64,000 nt of DNA from Shewanella polaris (GTDB taxonomy: Bacteria > Pseudomonadota > Gammaproteobacteria > Enterobacterales > Shewanellaceae): NCBI RefSeq assembly GCF_006385555.1, contig NZ_CP041036.1, positions 1,674,001 through 1,738,000 on the forward strand, read 5' to 3'. This document shows positions 22,582-34,747 of the stretch, piece after piece (the stretch's first letter is position 1; each line of letters opens with the position of its first letter). The translations under genes were made by a program, and so were the position numbers. Under the pieces are notes generated by a model. That model did no database searches and was not told the DNA's origin. It worked only from the letters and a program-made list of their open reading frames with translations.

Positions 22582-23703
22582 ATGAATAAAGTTGTGATTT
22601 CAGGCAGTGGTTTATATACACCACCTTACAGCGTTTCTAACGACGAATTAGTTAACAGTTATAATAGCTATGTTGATCAGTTTAATCTGGAGCATGCTAA
22701 CGACATTGAGACGGGTAGCACACAAGCTTTAGCGTATTCTTCAAGTGAGTTTATCGAGAAAGCCTCTGGAATAAAAAGTCGTTATGTTATGGTCAAAGAC
22801 GGTATTCTTGATACTAATATCATGATGCCATTAATTGCAGATAAGCCTTCTGAAGTATTATCTATGCAAGCTGAAATGGGGATTGCTGCAGCAAATCAAG
22901 CGTTACAACAAGCAAACTTAACGAGTGAAGACATCGACTTAGTGATTGTTGCCTGTGCTTACACTCAACGAGCCTATCCTGCAATTGCGATTGAAATTCA
23001 ACAAGCCATGGGAACCAAAGGGTTTGCCTATGACATGTTAGTGGCTTGTTCATCAGCGACTTTTGCTATTGTGAATGCTGTTAATGCCATACGCGGTGGA
23101 ACAGCTAACCGGGTTTTGGTCATCAATCCTGAATTAACGTCACCACAAATCAATTTCCGCGATCGTGATAGTCACTTTATTTTCGGTGATGTTGCCACTG
23201 CGGTTGTGGTTGAACGTGAAGAGTTATCTACATCAACGCATGCCTTTAATGTATTGTCTACACGTTGTTTTACCGATTACTCCAGTAATATCCGCAGTAA
23301 TTTTGGTTTTGTTAATCGTTGCGACCCTGAAAATGCCACGACGGCGGATAAATTATTCCACCAACAAGGCCGTAAAGTGTTTAAAGAACTATTACCGATG
23401 ATATATCACCATTTAGATACGCAATTCACCCAAGAACAAATAAAACCAGAAGAGTTTAAGCGCTTATGGCTTCACCAAGCCAACATAAACATGAATTTAT
23501 TTGTCGTTAAGAAACTGCTTGGTGATAATGTTGAGCCAACTAAAGCACCTATTGTATTGGATGAGTATGCCAATACTGCGTCGGCCGGATCTATCATTGC
23601 GTTTCATAAATTTAACCAAGATTTTAAAACCGGTGATTTAGGTTTATTGTGTTCATTTGGTGCAGGCTATTCTATTGGCAGTATTGTGCTTGAGAAATGT
23701 TAG
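22582..23703 (+). CDS. Beta-ketoacyl-ACP synthase III family protein (FabH-like)
   Basis: A 373-residue thiolase-fold condensing enzyme. The Cys-His-Asn triad of KAS III enzymes is intact: Cys156 in LVACSSATFA, His298 in WLHQAN and Asn331 in YANTASAG. It is longer than housekeeping FabH (about 320 residues) because of an insertion around residues 35-95. This fits the COG0332 paralogues that accept medium or long acyl chains more than the primer enzyme FabH, but the substrate is an inference. It is monocistronic; a hairpin terminator lies about 95 bases downstream. Confidence 0.82.
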   Translation: MNKVVISGSGLYTPPYSVSNDELVNSYNSYVDQFNLEHANDIETGSTQALAYSSSEFIEKASGIKSRYVMVKDGILDTNIMMPLIADKPSEVLSMQAEMGIAAANQALQQANLTSEDIDLVIVACAYTQRAYPAIAIEIQQAMGTKGFAYDMLVACSSATFAIVNAVNAIRGGTANRVLVINPELTSPQINFRDRDSHFIFGDVATAVVVEREELSTSTHAFNVLSTRCFTDYSSNIRSNFGFVNRCDPENATTADKLFHQQGRKVFKELLPMIYHHLDTQFTQEQIKPEEFKRLWLHQANINMNLFVVKKLLGDNVEPTKAPIVLDEYANTASAGSIIAFHKFNQDFKTGDLGLLCSFGAGYSIGSIVLEKC

Positions 23704-23796
23704 TCGCTTCGAGTTATGGCTATAATTAAAGTCGAATGTATTTAATCAGTTGCGATTATGAATCTATTACAGCGTAATCTGCTAACGTAAAAAAAA

Positions 23797-23845
23797 TAAT
23801 AACAATTCCGTTGATGTTTATATATCAACGGCATTGTTATTTCTA
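23797..23845. terminator. Bidirectional hairpin terminator between convergent genes
   Basis: An 18-bp inverted repeat with mismatches (23797-23814 against 23824-23841) has an A-run on its left, so it works best for reverse-strand transcripts. It lies between the convergent KAS III and DUF5916 genes. Confidence 0.75.
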
Positions 23846-23961
23846 CTACTGTATCTACAACGACACCCAATACAGATCCTAAAGCGTTAGTTGTATAAAC
23901 AATTCATTATAAATATCATCAATTACACAACACTAAAGACTTCGTTTTGAGTGTGTATTAC

Positions 23962-26364
23962 TTAAAGTAGCCAAGCGTAGCTGAGTTTCATAAAGTAAGT
24001 TTTTTCGTTTTGGGTTAATGAATCAATGTCATCATTGGCAATAAACGCATCCGAATAACCAAGATAAAAAACGCTTTGTGGGTTAAGTTTGTATCCATAG
24101 AGTAGTTCATTACCTATATCTTGATAAAGTTTGTCTGGCTGTTGATATTTGTATAAATCAGGGTCTCTTTCAATACGAGTGTAAACACTACTTAGGCGAA
24201 TAAAACTGTTTAAGCTGAGCTGCCAATTTAAGCGCATATCACTAAGGTTAGCCGTAAATAAGCGACCATCATCAACATCTAATGTTTGGTATCGATGAGA
24301 AATGTCCAGTACTAATGACTCAGTCAATTTCCATTCAATACCAGGGTTTAACATAGTGGTAGTGGCAGGGCGGTCATTGGCAAAATCAATATCATCGCCA
24401 TAGCTGCTATCCAGTTCAAGCTTGAGAGAGCCAATGGGCGTGAAGCTGGTGTAAAACCACCCTAATGTTTGGTTAAATATACTGGTGTTATCATCAATAT
24501 CAATGATACTTGGGTTATGGCGTCTGCCCACTCTTTCTCGTTGGACAATCCCCGCGCCGATAAAACTTTGCAGGCCTCCGTCAAACTCAATATACATTTC
24601 AGTTTCTTGTTCAAGCCGTTCATTGTTTTGGTTATGAGTAATGTCCCAATCGCCACCTAAGTCAATTTTATTGAAAAAGTTATTTTCTGGGTACCAAATA
24701 TAGCCGCCGCCAGCTACAAATTTGTTGATATCGACTTTATCGATAAAGCCCAAGTCAGCCCTAAAGTCGCTACCGATAGATTCGTAATTTGTTGAGGCGT
24801 ACCAATTACGGCGTTCATGTTTATAAGATAGATTGAACATTCCACCGCTAAACTCACCGTCTTTATTCGTGCGAAGTACGCGCTCATTAATGGCACAATC
24901 TCCTATATAACAAACATCAATGTCGTTGCTGCAATCGTCTCGTCCACAAAATTGATTGAATAAATCATCAGGGTAGGCAGTTTGTGAATGAGCATATTGT
25001 GCCGTAAAGGTATCGTGTTTAGTCGGTTGGTATTTTATGTCGGCACTGGCAAGATAATTATGATATTCATCAGCTTGCTTTAAGGTCACTAAACCACCAA
25101 TTGAAAATTGCTTACTTGGGTCAAAACGGTATCGAGTGGCTACGTTGTGGCTCTGCTCGTCAATAACAGCAATGTCGGAGCTTAAATTGCCGGGAACTAA
25201 AAACTGGCTTTGAGTGTCATTGGCGGCGAGAATCGCAAACGTATGATCGTCGGTTTTGCTGGTGAGTTTTAATCCATAATCTGGCGATCCAATATTACGG
25301 GTATGTAGTAAGTCTAGTTGAGTATCGAAATAGTCTTTGTTATCTAAGAAAAAGGCCCGTTTTTCAGGAAAAAATAATGCAAAAGTATTGTTAACATCCA
25401 ATTGACCTGCATCTGCTTCTACTTGAGAAAAGTCTGGATTAATTGTGGCGTTAAGTAAGGTTGTAGGGGTAATCCCCCAGCGTAAATCGAGTCCTACTTC
25501 TACGTTGTTTTCATCACTCCATGGCTGAGTCGGTGCAACATCACGTTGACTACTTTGATCTGCCACTAATGACGGTGTGAGTTGTAAATCTTTACCTTGC
25601 GTTGCTCCTGCTAAGCCCGATGCTGTACCTAATTGACACAACTGACATGACACGTTGCGATCTATTTGGTGAGTTGATATGCGATGGGTTTCGTTACGAG
25701 GATAAAAGCGAATTAATTCGATACCCCATGTTTGCAAAGGATTGCGATCATCAAAGTTAAATAAACGCAGCGGTAGTTGTATTTCAACCTGATAGCCTTG
25801 ATCTGTTAGCTTGCCTTTACTGTACCAAATACCATCCCAAGCATCACTTTCTTGGCCTGTAAGCTCATTTTCTATTGAGTCACTTTGTACCCCATAAGGG
25901 TTAATAAAAAACTGATAAGCCAAGCGAGCATTGTTAAAAGTATCAAGTTTAATGCCCACCATGTCATCTCCCCAAGATTTATCTCTGTCTCTTAGGTTGA
26001 CGCGAATTTTATCCGGTGAAGGGTCATGGGCGATAAACGCGAAATATAAGCTGGTTTTTGACGCATACACTTTGGCATAAGTGGTCACTGGCGCGGCGAT
26101 ATTTTCACCTGGAGACGTTTCATATTTCAACATCACCTGTGCGGCCTGTTGCCATGCTGGTTCGTTAAATTCACCGTCTACTTCAATATCTTCATTAATG
26201 GTGGGAATATCTAAATGAAATTGTTGGCTAGATCCTGCGAAAACAGACAGTGACACAATGCTTGAGATTAAGCAGAATACTCGCGCGAGGAGAAAAAATT
26301 TTTTCACAGACACTCTATTATATTTGGTTGTTATTTTGTTTATTGTCGCAAAAAAACGGTTCAA
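23962..26364 (-). CDS. CBM9-like / DUF5916 outer-membrane protein
   Basis: An 800-residue exported protein. A signal peptide lies within the first ~43 residues (ends near SVFAGSS). Residues about 50-230 resemble the carbohydrate-binding family 9-like fold (INEDIEVDGEFNEPAWQQA, AYQFFINPYGVQSDS). The remainder is the DUF5916 region (NPDFSQVEADAGQLDVNNTFALFFPEKRAFFLDN), rich in alternating hydrophobic residues and ending in an aromatic strand, which suggests a beta-barrel. Such proteins are common in marine Gammaproteobacteria and Bacteroidetes, and their substrate is unknown. A CQLC pair near residue 240 is notable. Confidence 0.82.
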   Translation of the reverse strand: MNRFFATINKITTKYNRVSVKKFFLLARVFCLISSIVSLSVFAGSSQQFHLDIPTINEDIEVDGEFNEPAWQQAAQVMLKYETSPGENIAAPVTTYAKVYASKTSLYFAFIAHDPSPDKIRVNLRDRDKSWGDDMVGIKLDTFNNARLAYQFFINPYGVQSDSIENELTGQESDAWDGIWYSKGKLTDQGYQVEIQLPLRLFNFDDRNPLQTWGIELIRFYPRNETHRISTHQIDRNVSCQLCQLGTASGLAGATQGKDLQLTPSLVADQSSQRDVAPTQPWSDENNVEVGLDLRWGITPTTLLNATINPDFSQVEADAGQLDVNNTFALFFPEKRAFFLDNKDYFDTQLDLLHTRNIGSPDYGLKLTSKTDDHTFAILAANDTQSQFLVPGNLSSDIAVIDEQSHNVATRYRFDPSKQFSIGGLVTLKQADEYHNYLASADIKYQPTKHDTFTAQYAHSQTAYPDDLFNQFCGRDDCSNDIDVCYIGDCAINERVLRTNKDGEFSGGMFNLSYKHERRNWYASTNYESIGSDFRADLGFIDKVDINKFVAGGGYIWYPENNFFNKIDLGGDWDITHNQNNERLEQETEMYIEFDGGLQSFIGAGIVQRERVGRRHNPSIIDIDDNTSIFNQTLGWFYTSFTPIGSLKLELDSSYGDDIDFANDRPATTTMLNPGIEWKLTESLVLDISHRYQTLDVDDGRLFTANLSDMRLNWQLSLNSFIRLSSVYTRIERDPDLYKYQQPDKLYQDIGNELLYGYKLNPQSVFYLGYSDAFIANDDIDSLTQNEKTYFMKLSYAWLL

Positions 26365-26424
26365 AGATAGGTCTGATTTGTGCTGTGAATGTATCTAAAT
26401 TGTTACAGAATGTTGAGTGAGTAT

Positions 26425-26456
26425 AAAAAAGCCCAATACACTGATCGGGCTTTTTT
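26425..26456 (-). terminator. Intrinsic terminator of cysZ
   Basis: A GCCC/GGGC hairpin with A-run and T-run on its two sides, just past the cysZ stop. Confidence 0.75.
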
Positions 26457-26477
26457 GATAATGGCGAACCTAAATAA

Positions 26478-27251
26478 TTAATCAGGTGCAATCATTGGGT
26501 TTTTGTAGGCTTCACGGTATTTATCAACCCACATCGAGGTTGCCCCGCAAATCGCTACTGGCATAACGATAAAGTTAACGATGGGGATCATTGAAAACAA
26601 TGTCACGGCCGCACCAAAACTGTAACTCGACCCTTTGGTGTTTTTAAGGGCAAATTTCATATCATCAAAGCTGACTTTATGGTTATCAAATGGATAATCA
26701 CAATATTGAATCGCCATCATCCATGCGGTAAATAAAAACCATAAAATAGGTGCAGCTGTTTGACCTATCACCGGAACCCAAAACAACACCAAAAATATCA
26801 ATGCTCTAGGTAAGTAGTATTTCAGTTTTGTCCATTCACGACCTAATACACGAGGCAAATCTTTGACCATATCCATAGACGTGCCAGTATTTAAGTTTTT
26901 CCCCGTTAAATATTGCTCAACTTTTTCGGCTAACAAACCATTAAAGGGTGCTGCCAACCAGTTCATTACCGAGCTGAATATAAATGACATCACCACTAGC
27001 ATGGTTAACACCGCTAATGGCCATAATAAAAAATGTAACCAACTTAAGTAGTTGGGTAGTTGGCCATTCATCCAATCGAAGAGTTCTGTCAGTTGACCCA
27101 ACGCTAAATACATTGCGCCGGCAAACAGCACTAAATTGATCATTAAAGGGATAAACACAAATGAACGTAAACCCGGTTTTTTAATTAATTGAAAGCCTTG
27201 AAGAAAATAATTTACACCGCTTTTTTTAACGGTCTGAGAGTTGTTTACCAT
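26478..27251 (-). CDS. cysZ: Sulfate transporter CysZ
   Basis: A 257-residue inner-membrane protein of the CysZ/EI24 family, which brings sulfate in for cysteine synthesis. Family marks are the N-terminal GVNYFLQGFQLIKKPGLRSFVFIPLMINL, the central FNGLLAEKVEQYL and a C-terminal FGAAVTLFSMIPIVNFIVMPVAICGATSMW. There are about five hydrophobic segments. It is divergent from smc, an arrangement I recall from other gammaproteobacteria that keep smc here. Confidence 0.9.
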   Translation of the reverse strand: MVNNSQTVKKSGVNYFLQGFQLIKKPGLRSFVFIPLMINLVLFAGAMYLALGQLTELFDWMNGQLPNYLSWLHFLLWPLAVLTMLVVMSFIFSSVMNWLAAPFNGLLAEKVEQYLTGKNLNTGTSMDMVKDLPRVLGREWTKLKYYLPRALIFLVLFWVPVIGQTAAPILWFLFTAWMMAIQYCDYPFDNHKVSFDDMKFALKNTKGSSYSFGAAVTLFSMIPIVNFIVMPVAICGATSMWVDKYREAYKNPMIAPD

Positions 27252-27411
27252 ATAACCCGCCTACTTTGTGACTCATAGCTTCGATTTTGACTAGCCAAAG
27301 ACAATAAAACAAGTGATAAACTGTATCAACAGGATAAAAATCGTTACAAAATGCAGCTCAATTGATAAAGTGAGCTGCTTTTTCCTTTTAATGCGTACCT
27401 GAACTGGCAAC

Positions 27412-30400
27412 ATGAGATTAAAACAAATAAAACTTGCTGGATTTAAGTCGTTTGTAGACCCAACTAAAATCCCATTTGATAATGCTTTATCAGCGATTAT
27501 CGGCCCTAATGGCTGCGGAAAATCCAATGTGATTGATGCCGTGCGTTGGGTGCTGGGTGAAAGTTCAGCAAAGAATTTGCGTGGCAATTCGATGACCGAT
27601 GTTATTTTTAACGGTTCATCGGCGCGTAAACCCATTTCTGTTGCAGGTGTTGAACTCGTATTCGAAAATACCCAAGGCAGGCTTGCTGGTCAATATGCCA
27701 GTTATCAAGAGATTTCAGTTAAACGCCAAGTTAACCGAGAAAGTGAATCAACTTATTTTTTAAACGGCCAAAAATGCCGTCGTAAAGATATTACCGACTT
27801 ATTCATGGGAACAGGCCTTGGTCCTCGTAGCTATGCCATTATTGAACAGGGCACTATTTCACGTTTAATCGAGTCTAAACCCCAAGACTTACGGGTGTTT
27901 ATTGAAGAGGCTGCCGGCATATCGCGCTATAAAGAGCGCCGCCGTGAAACTGAGAATCGAATCCGTCATACCCGTGAAAATCTTGAGCGTTTAAATGATA
28001 TTAGGGTCGAATTAGGCGCACAACTTGATAAATTATCCCAACAAGCTAAAGCGGCTTTACAGTATCGCGAATTAAAAAGTAGTGAACGTCTGTTACATAG
28101 CCAGTTGCTAGTGATGCGTTATCAAGAGTTGCTAAGTCAAACCGACAAGCTCGATATTGAAGCCGTGGCATTAGAGACTCAAGCACAACAACTGCAAACC
28201 ACATCGCTTCATGCCGATACCAGTGTGACTCAGCTTAAACAACAACTTGCCGAGTTAAGTGATGCTGAACACAAACTAGTTGAGCAGTATTATTTAACCG
28301 GTAATAACATTACCAAGTTAGAGCAACAACTTCAGCACCAACAGCAACAAGACTCGCAGTTACAACAACAAATAAATGTGATTCAACAACAGTTGAGTGC
28401 TGCAGAGCAGACTATTGCCAGCTTAACCCAAACCTATCAAACATTGGTCGCTCAAGCGGATGTTCTCAATCCTGAATGCGAACAAGCTGAAGAGGCTTTA
28501 GCATTGATTGATGAGCAGTTGAGTGTGATCGAAGACGCTTGCGACGATCAACAATGGCAATTAACTCAATATGCAGAAACACTAGCGGCAAATAAAATGC
28601 AATTGGCTTTGTCGCAATCGAGCTTAAGTCATCAACAACAAAGTTTGCAGCAAGATGAACGTCAAAAACAACAGGTGACTCAAGACCTAGCGGCGCTAGA
28701 TCAGCAAGATAATCAAACTCAGCTGTCTGATGCTCAAACACAACTGATTGACATAGATAAGCAACTAACCAGCACGAAACAGCAACAGCAGCAACAAGAA
28801 CAACTGTTGGAGAATGCGCAACGAGTTGTTGAACAATGCCGTGAAGACTATCAAACTATTAAGCAAACCCTAACTCATCGCCATTCACGCTTACAGTTGA
28901 TAGATGAATTACTTGCAGGTCATATTCAGTCCGAAGGGCAACAGTTATGGCAAGTGGTTGAGGTTAAGCCGGGTTGGGAGAAAGCTGTTGATATGGTGCT
29001 ACACGGGCTAAGTCAATTGCCGGTATTAACCGCTGATATTATTCCCGTTGAACAAACCAACATAGGCTTTATACCTCAATCACAACAAGTTAATCATATT
29101 GCCCTGAGTACTAAGGTTAATCTTGCTCCATGGCTTAAGTCAGTGGTGTGGGCTGAAAGCTTAGATCAGGCAAAGCAGCAACTACCACAGCTAAATAACG
29201 ATCAATACATTGCAACCCAAGAAGGGTACTTAGTGGGTCATGGTTTTGTGTTAAATCACACCCAGGCAGGCCAATCTGCCATTGTACTTAGTCAAGAGCG
29301 TATTGAGTTAACCACTCAATTGAGTGAACTTGAACGTAAACTGATTGTGGCGCAACAGCAATTAACCGATGCTACTCAACAAGCTGCATCGCACCAATTA
29401 GCATTAGGTCAATTTCAACAAGCGTGTCATCAATTGCAAATAAGCCAAACTAAATCGCAATCTGAAGTGGCTAGTCTGTCCCAGCAAAATGCTGATAAAC
29501 GACAAAAACAACAACGGTGTAATGATACGCTATCCAAGCTTGAACAGGCTTATAGCCATAAGAAAATGCAGATAGAGGCATACGAGTCGCAGGTAATGAC
29601 TCAAGAAGAGACACTGTCTACCGCTATTAATCAACATGAAGTCGCGCAACATGCTTGGCAAAATAGCCAAGCTAAACTTCGCGAAACCAAGACCAAACGC
29701 TCTGAAGCAGCCGTGACGTTAACTCAGCAAAACGCGCGGTTGCAGCAACACGCTACTCAACAAGCATTAAGTCAGCAACAATTACAGCAGCAAACTGAAA
29801 AACAGATTGAATTATCAAGCCAGTACGCTAAGTTACAACAACAATTGCAAGATAATCAACAACAACGTGGTGAGCAACAGTTAGCCCAATTATCAGCGCA
29901 GCTAACCCATGCACTTGAGCTACAGCAAGCCTTACAACAGCAATTGCAACAAAATAGAGGTCAACAAGCTGAGTTGCAAACCAGTTTAGACAGTTCAGTA
30001 TTGATGCAAAAACAACAGCTTGTGGTGTTACAGGACTTGACTCAAACGATAAGCACGTTAAAGTTACGTCGTGAGGGCTTAAAAGGGCAGGCGAATGCGC
30101 AGTTGCAATTGTTGCAAGAGCAGCAAATTCAGTTGCAACACGTGATAGCAGACATACCTGCGCAAGCTTCGGTAAGCGAATGGTCGCAACAGCTTGATAA
30201 AGTAAAACAAAAAATTGTACGTTTGGGGGCTATTAACCTTGCCGCTATTGAAGAGTTTGAATCGCAACGAGAACGAAAAGCCTATTTAGACAGCCAAGAT
30301 GACGACTTAAATAAAGGGTTAGCAATTTTAGAAGACGCTATCCGTAAGATAGATAAAGAAACACGCAGCCGTTTTAAGGCCACATTTGAAACGGTAAATC

Positions 30401-30840
30401 ACGATTTAGGATTGCTATTTCCTAAAGTCTTTGGTGGCGGTAAGGCTTATTTGGCGTTAACCGATGATGATCTGCTCGAAACGGGTGTTACCATCATGGC
30501 GCAGCCACCAGGTAAAAAGAATAGCAGCATACATTTACTTAGTGGTGGAGAAAAAGCGTTAACCGCTTTATCATTGGTTTTTGCTATTTTTAGACTCAAT
30601 CCAGCACCTTTTTGTATGCTAGATGAAGTAGATGCACCTTTGGATGACGCCAATGTTGAGCGTTTTTGTCGTTTATTAAAAGAAATGTCACAAAGTGTGC
30701 AATTTATTTATATTAGTCATAATAAAATTACCATGGAAATGGCAGATCAACTTATTGGCGTTACTATGTATGAACCGGGCGTTTCAAGAATAGTGGCAGT
30801 GGATATTGAAGCTGCTGTTGCTATGGTTGACGCGGTATAA
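27412..30840 (+). CDS. smc: Chromosome segregation protein SMC
   Basis: A 1142-residue ABC-type ATPase that folds on itself through long antiparallel coiled coils and compacts and segregates DNA with ScpA/ScpB. Walker A is IIGPNGCGKSN near residue 35, the hinge spans about 500-640, and the signature LLSGGEKALTALSLVFAIF lies near 1043 with Walker B CMLDEVDAPLDDANVERF after it. The coiled coil is very rich in Gln. Gammaproteobacteria have either SMC or MukBEF, and this strain has SMC. Together with zipA and ligA it forms a conserved group. Confidence 0.95.
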   Translation: MRLKQIKLAGFKSFVDPTKIPFDNALSAIIGPNGCGKSNVIDAVRWVLGESSAKNLRGNSMTDVIFNGSSARKPISVAGVELVFENTQGRLAGQYASYQEISVKRQVNRESESTYFLNGQKCRRKDITDLFMGTGLGPRSYAIIEQGTISRLIESKPQDLRVFIEEAAGISRYKERRRETENRIRHTRENLERLNDIRVELGAQLDKLSQQAKAALQYRELKSSERLLHSQLLVMRYQELLSQTDKLDIEAVALETQAQQLQTTSLHADTSVTQLKQQLAELSDAEHKLVEQYYLTGNNITKLEQQLQHQQQQDSQLQQQINVIQQQLSAAEQTIASLTQTYQTLVAQADVLNPECEQAEEALALIDEQLSVIEDACDDQQWQLTQYAETLAANKMQLALSQSSLSHQQQSLQQDERQKQQVTQDLAALDQQDNQTQLSDAQTQLIDIDKQLTSTKQQQQQQEQLLENAQRVVEQCREDYQTIKQTLTHRHSRLQLIDELLAGHIQSEGQQLWQVVEVKPGWEKAVDMVLHGLSQLPVLTADIIPVEQTNIGFIPQSQQVNHIALSTKVNLAPWLKSVVWAESLDQAKQQLPQLNNDQYIATQEGYLVGHGFVLNHTQAGQSAIVLSQERIELTTQLSELERKLIVAQQQLTDATQQAASHQLALGQFQQACHQLQISQTKSQSEVASLSQQNADKRQKQQRCNDTLSKLEQAYSHKKMQIEAYESQVMTQEETLSTAINQHEVAQHAWQNSQAKLRETKTKRSEAAVTLTQQNARLQQHATQQALSQQQLQQQTEKQIELSSQYAKLQQQLQDNQQQRGEQQLAQLSAQLTHALELQQALQQQLQQNRGQQAELQTSLDSSVLMQKQQLVVLQDLTQTISTLKLRREGLKGQANAQLQLLQEQQIQLQHVIADIPAQASVSEWSQQLDKVKQKIVRLGAINLAAIEEFESQRERKAYLDSQDDDLNKGLAILEDAIRKIDKETRSRFKATFETVNHDLGLLFPKVFGGGKAYLALTDDDLLETGVTIMAQPPGKKNSSIHLLSGGEKALTALSLVFAIFRLNPAPFCMLDEVDAPLDDANVERFCRLLKEMSQSVQFIYISHNKITMEMADQLIGVTMYEPGVSRIVAVDIEAAVAMVDAV

Positions 30841-30861
30841 ATTAGGAAAACAGGGAATCTA

Positions 30862-31902
30862 ATGAAAGATCTACAACTGGTGTTGTTCGTATTAGGCGCA
30901 ATTGCAATTATTGCGGTGTTAGTGCACGGTTTTTGGTCGATTCGTAAACAACAACCTAAATCAACTAAGCAGAGTCCGATGGCCGGATTTTACAAAGACC
31001 AAGCTCAACGTCGAGACTCAGAAGGTTTTGACGCAGATGGTATTGGTGCAGTACGAGTACGTAAAGCTGGTGATGTTGACGAACCTGCGATCAAATCCAC
31101 CTTAAAAAACCATGATACATCAGAATCGGCTCCAACAACTCATGTTGAACCTACTTTATCTCATACTTCATCAAAAGACTCATTGACTAAACCGGGAGCG
31201 ACTCAGCCAACTAAAACGACGCAACCGACTCAACAAACATTATTTATTGAAGACGAAGAAGATATTCAAGCTCCAACACCTAGCAATCATTCTCATGCGT
31301 CTATGAACACTCCAAAAAAAATCGTTAATGCTTCAACCACTCGCGGTCCGTTAACCAGTTACTCTGGTGTTACAGCAAGCGCTTATTCTGCGGTATCTTC
31401 GCCAAAGAATGAACCACAAAAAACGGTTACTATGGAATCGGCTAAGCCAGCTGAAACCGCAGAGCCGGAAGTGTCAATTGAAAATGAACCCGTTGAACCA
31501 ACAGATGTCTTGGTGCTTCATGTAGTCGCTAAAGCTGGTGAACAAGTTCAAGGTGCAGAACTATTGCCAAGTTTATTGTCTCTTCACTTTAAGTTTGGAG
31601 ATATGGATATTTTCCATCGTCACATTGACAATGCCGGTACTGGCAAGGTGTTATTTTCGGTTGCTAACATGCTTAAGCCTGGTGTGTTTGATCCCGATAA
31701 TATGGAACAGTTTGAGACTCAAGGTGTGGTGTTGTTTATGACACTACCTTGTTATGGTGATCCGTTAATGAATTTCACTATTATGCTTAACTCAGCATAT
31801 CAAATAGCAGAGGATCTTGGTGCTGAATTATTAGACGGACAACGTCAACCTTGGTCCGAAGAAATTAAAAAAGACTATCTACGACGACTGAATGCAGCGT
31901 AG
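30862..31902 (+). CDS. zipA: Cell division protein ZipA
   Basis: A bitopic inner-membrane protein that tethers FtsZ at the septum. One N-terminal membrane helix (about residues 4-26, QLVLFVLGAIAIIAVLVHGF) is followed by a basic stretch. A Pro/Thr/Ser-rich linker extends to about 205, and the globular FtsZ-binding domain begins at VLVLHVVAKAGEQVQGAEL. The length of 346 residues is typical. It starts 21 bases after the smc stop with a GGGAA-type ribosome-binding site, so it is co-transcribed. Confidence 0.93.
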   Translation: MKDLQLVLFVLGAIAIIAVLVHGFWSIRKQQPKSTKQSPMAGFYKDQAQRRDSEGFDADGIGAVRVRKAGDVDEPAIKSTLKNHDTSESAPTTHVEPTLSHTSSKDSLTKPGATQPTKTTQPTQQTLFIEDEEDIQAPTPSNHSHASMNTPKKIVNASTTRGPLTSYSGVTASAYSAVSSPKNEPQKTVTMESAKPAETAEPEVSIENEPVEPTDVLVLHVVAKAGEQVQGAELLPSLLSLHFKFGDMDIFHRHIDNAGTGKVLFSVANMLKPGVFDPDNMEQFETQGVVLFMTLPCYGDPLMNFTIMLNSAYQIAEDLGAELLDGQRQPWSEEIKKDYLRRLNAA

Positions 31903-34014
<2,112 letters not shown>

Positions 34015-34065
34015 AATTGATATTTATGTTTTATTTATACTTGTAGCCGCCGATAAGAGTATTTT

Positions 34066-34581
34066 GTGAACTTTAGTAATATTACTTGGCTTGATGATCA
34101 CGGTCATATAAAGCCCCCATTATTTTTGTATTTAATGCTGGTTTTTTTAGCTCGTGGATGGTGTATTTTTATTGCATCCTTAACCCAGTTTAACGACCGT
34201 GCCGGTTTAGTGCGATTATTTTATCCTGAAAAAGGCGATTTTATATTGGCCTTGGTCGCTGGTGTCGGTGCTTTGTTGATTTATGGACTTATTATTGCCG
34301 AGCGTAAACGTAGTTGGCCAATATTCATACCTCTGTTTAAGCGTAGTCGCTGGTTTTTATGGATATTACTCATTATTGATGGGTTATTTTTATTCCAACG
34401 GATGATGCACGATGATTTTCTGTTTAAAGTAGGCTATTCGATTGATGCATTGTTTCTTTTTTGGTCAATTATTTATGTGTTCAAATCGAAGCGGTTATAT
34501 TATTACTTTGCTGACTGGACGGGGAATGATCCTGCTGAACAAGTTGAAATGCCTCCTAACAATGATGATTGTCTCAAGTAA
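34066..34581 (+). CDS. DUF2919 family inner-membrane protein (YfeZ-like)
   Basis: A 171-residue membrane protein with four hydrophobic segments. The N-terminal LDDHGHIKPPLFLYLMLVFLARGWCIFIASLT with its KPP motif is typical of DUF2919. It starts with GTG, supported by an AAGAG element six bases upstream. No function is known for the family. It lies 51 bases after ligA on the same strand. Confidence 0.8.
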   Translation: MNFSNITWLDDHGHIKPPLFLYLMLVFLARGWCIFIASLTQFNDRAGLVRLFYPEKGDFILALVAGVGALLIYGLIIAERKRSWPIFIPLFKRSRWFLWILLIIDGLFLFQRMMHDDFLFKVGYSIDALFLFWSIIYVFKSKRLYYYFADWTGNDPAEQVEMPPNNDDCLK

Positions 34582-34747
34582 GGTACTAAATAATATACGT
34601 CTTGGTATAAATGCACTATATTTACCCAACAATAAAAAATGAAAATGTAAGACATTCATAAACATCGCGCTATAGACTTAGATTTTTGTGCAAGAATGGC
34701 ATTACCATCTCAGCCATAGCACGACTAATGTGAAAAGGGACAATACT

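Noticed and set aside
28466..28741. Reverse frames inside smc and sbcC
   Set aside because: They are mirror frames produced by the Gln-rich coiled-coil codons of the real genes.
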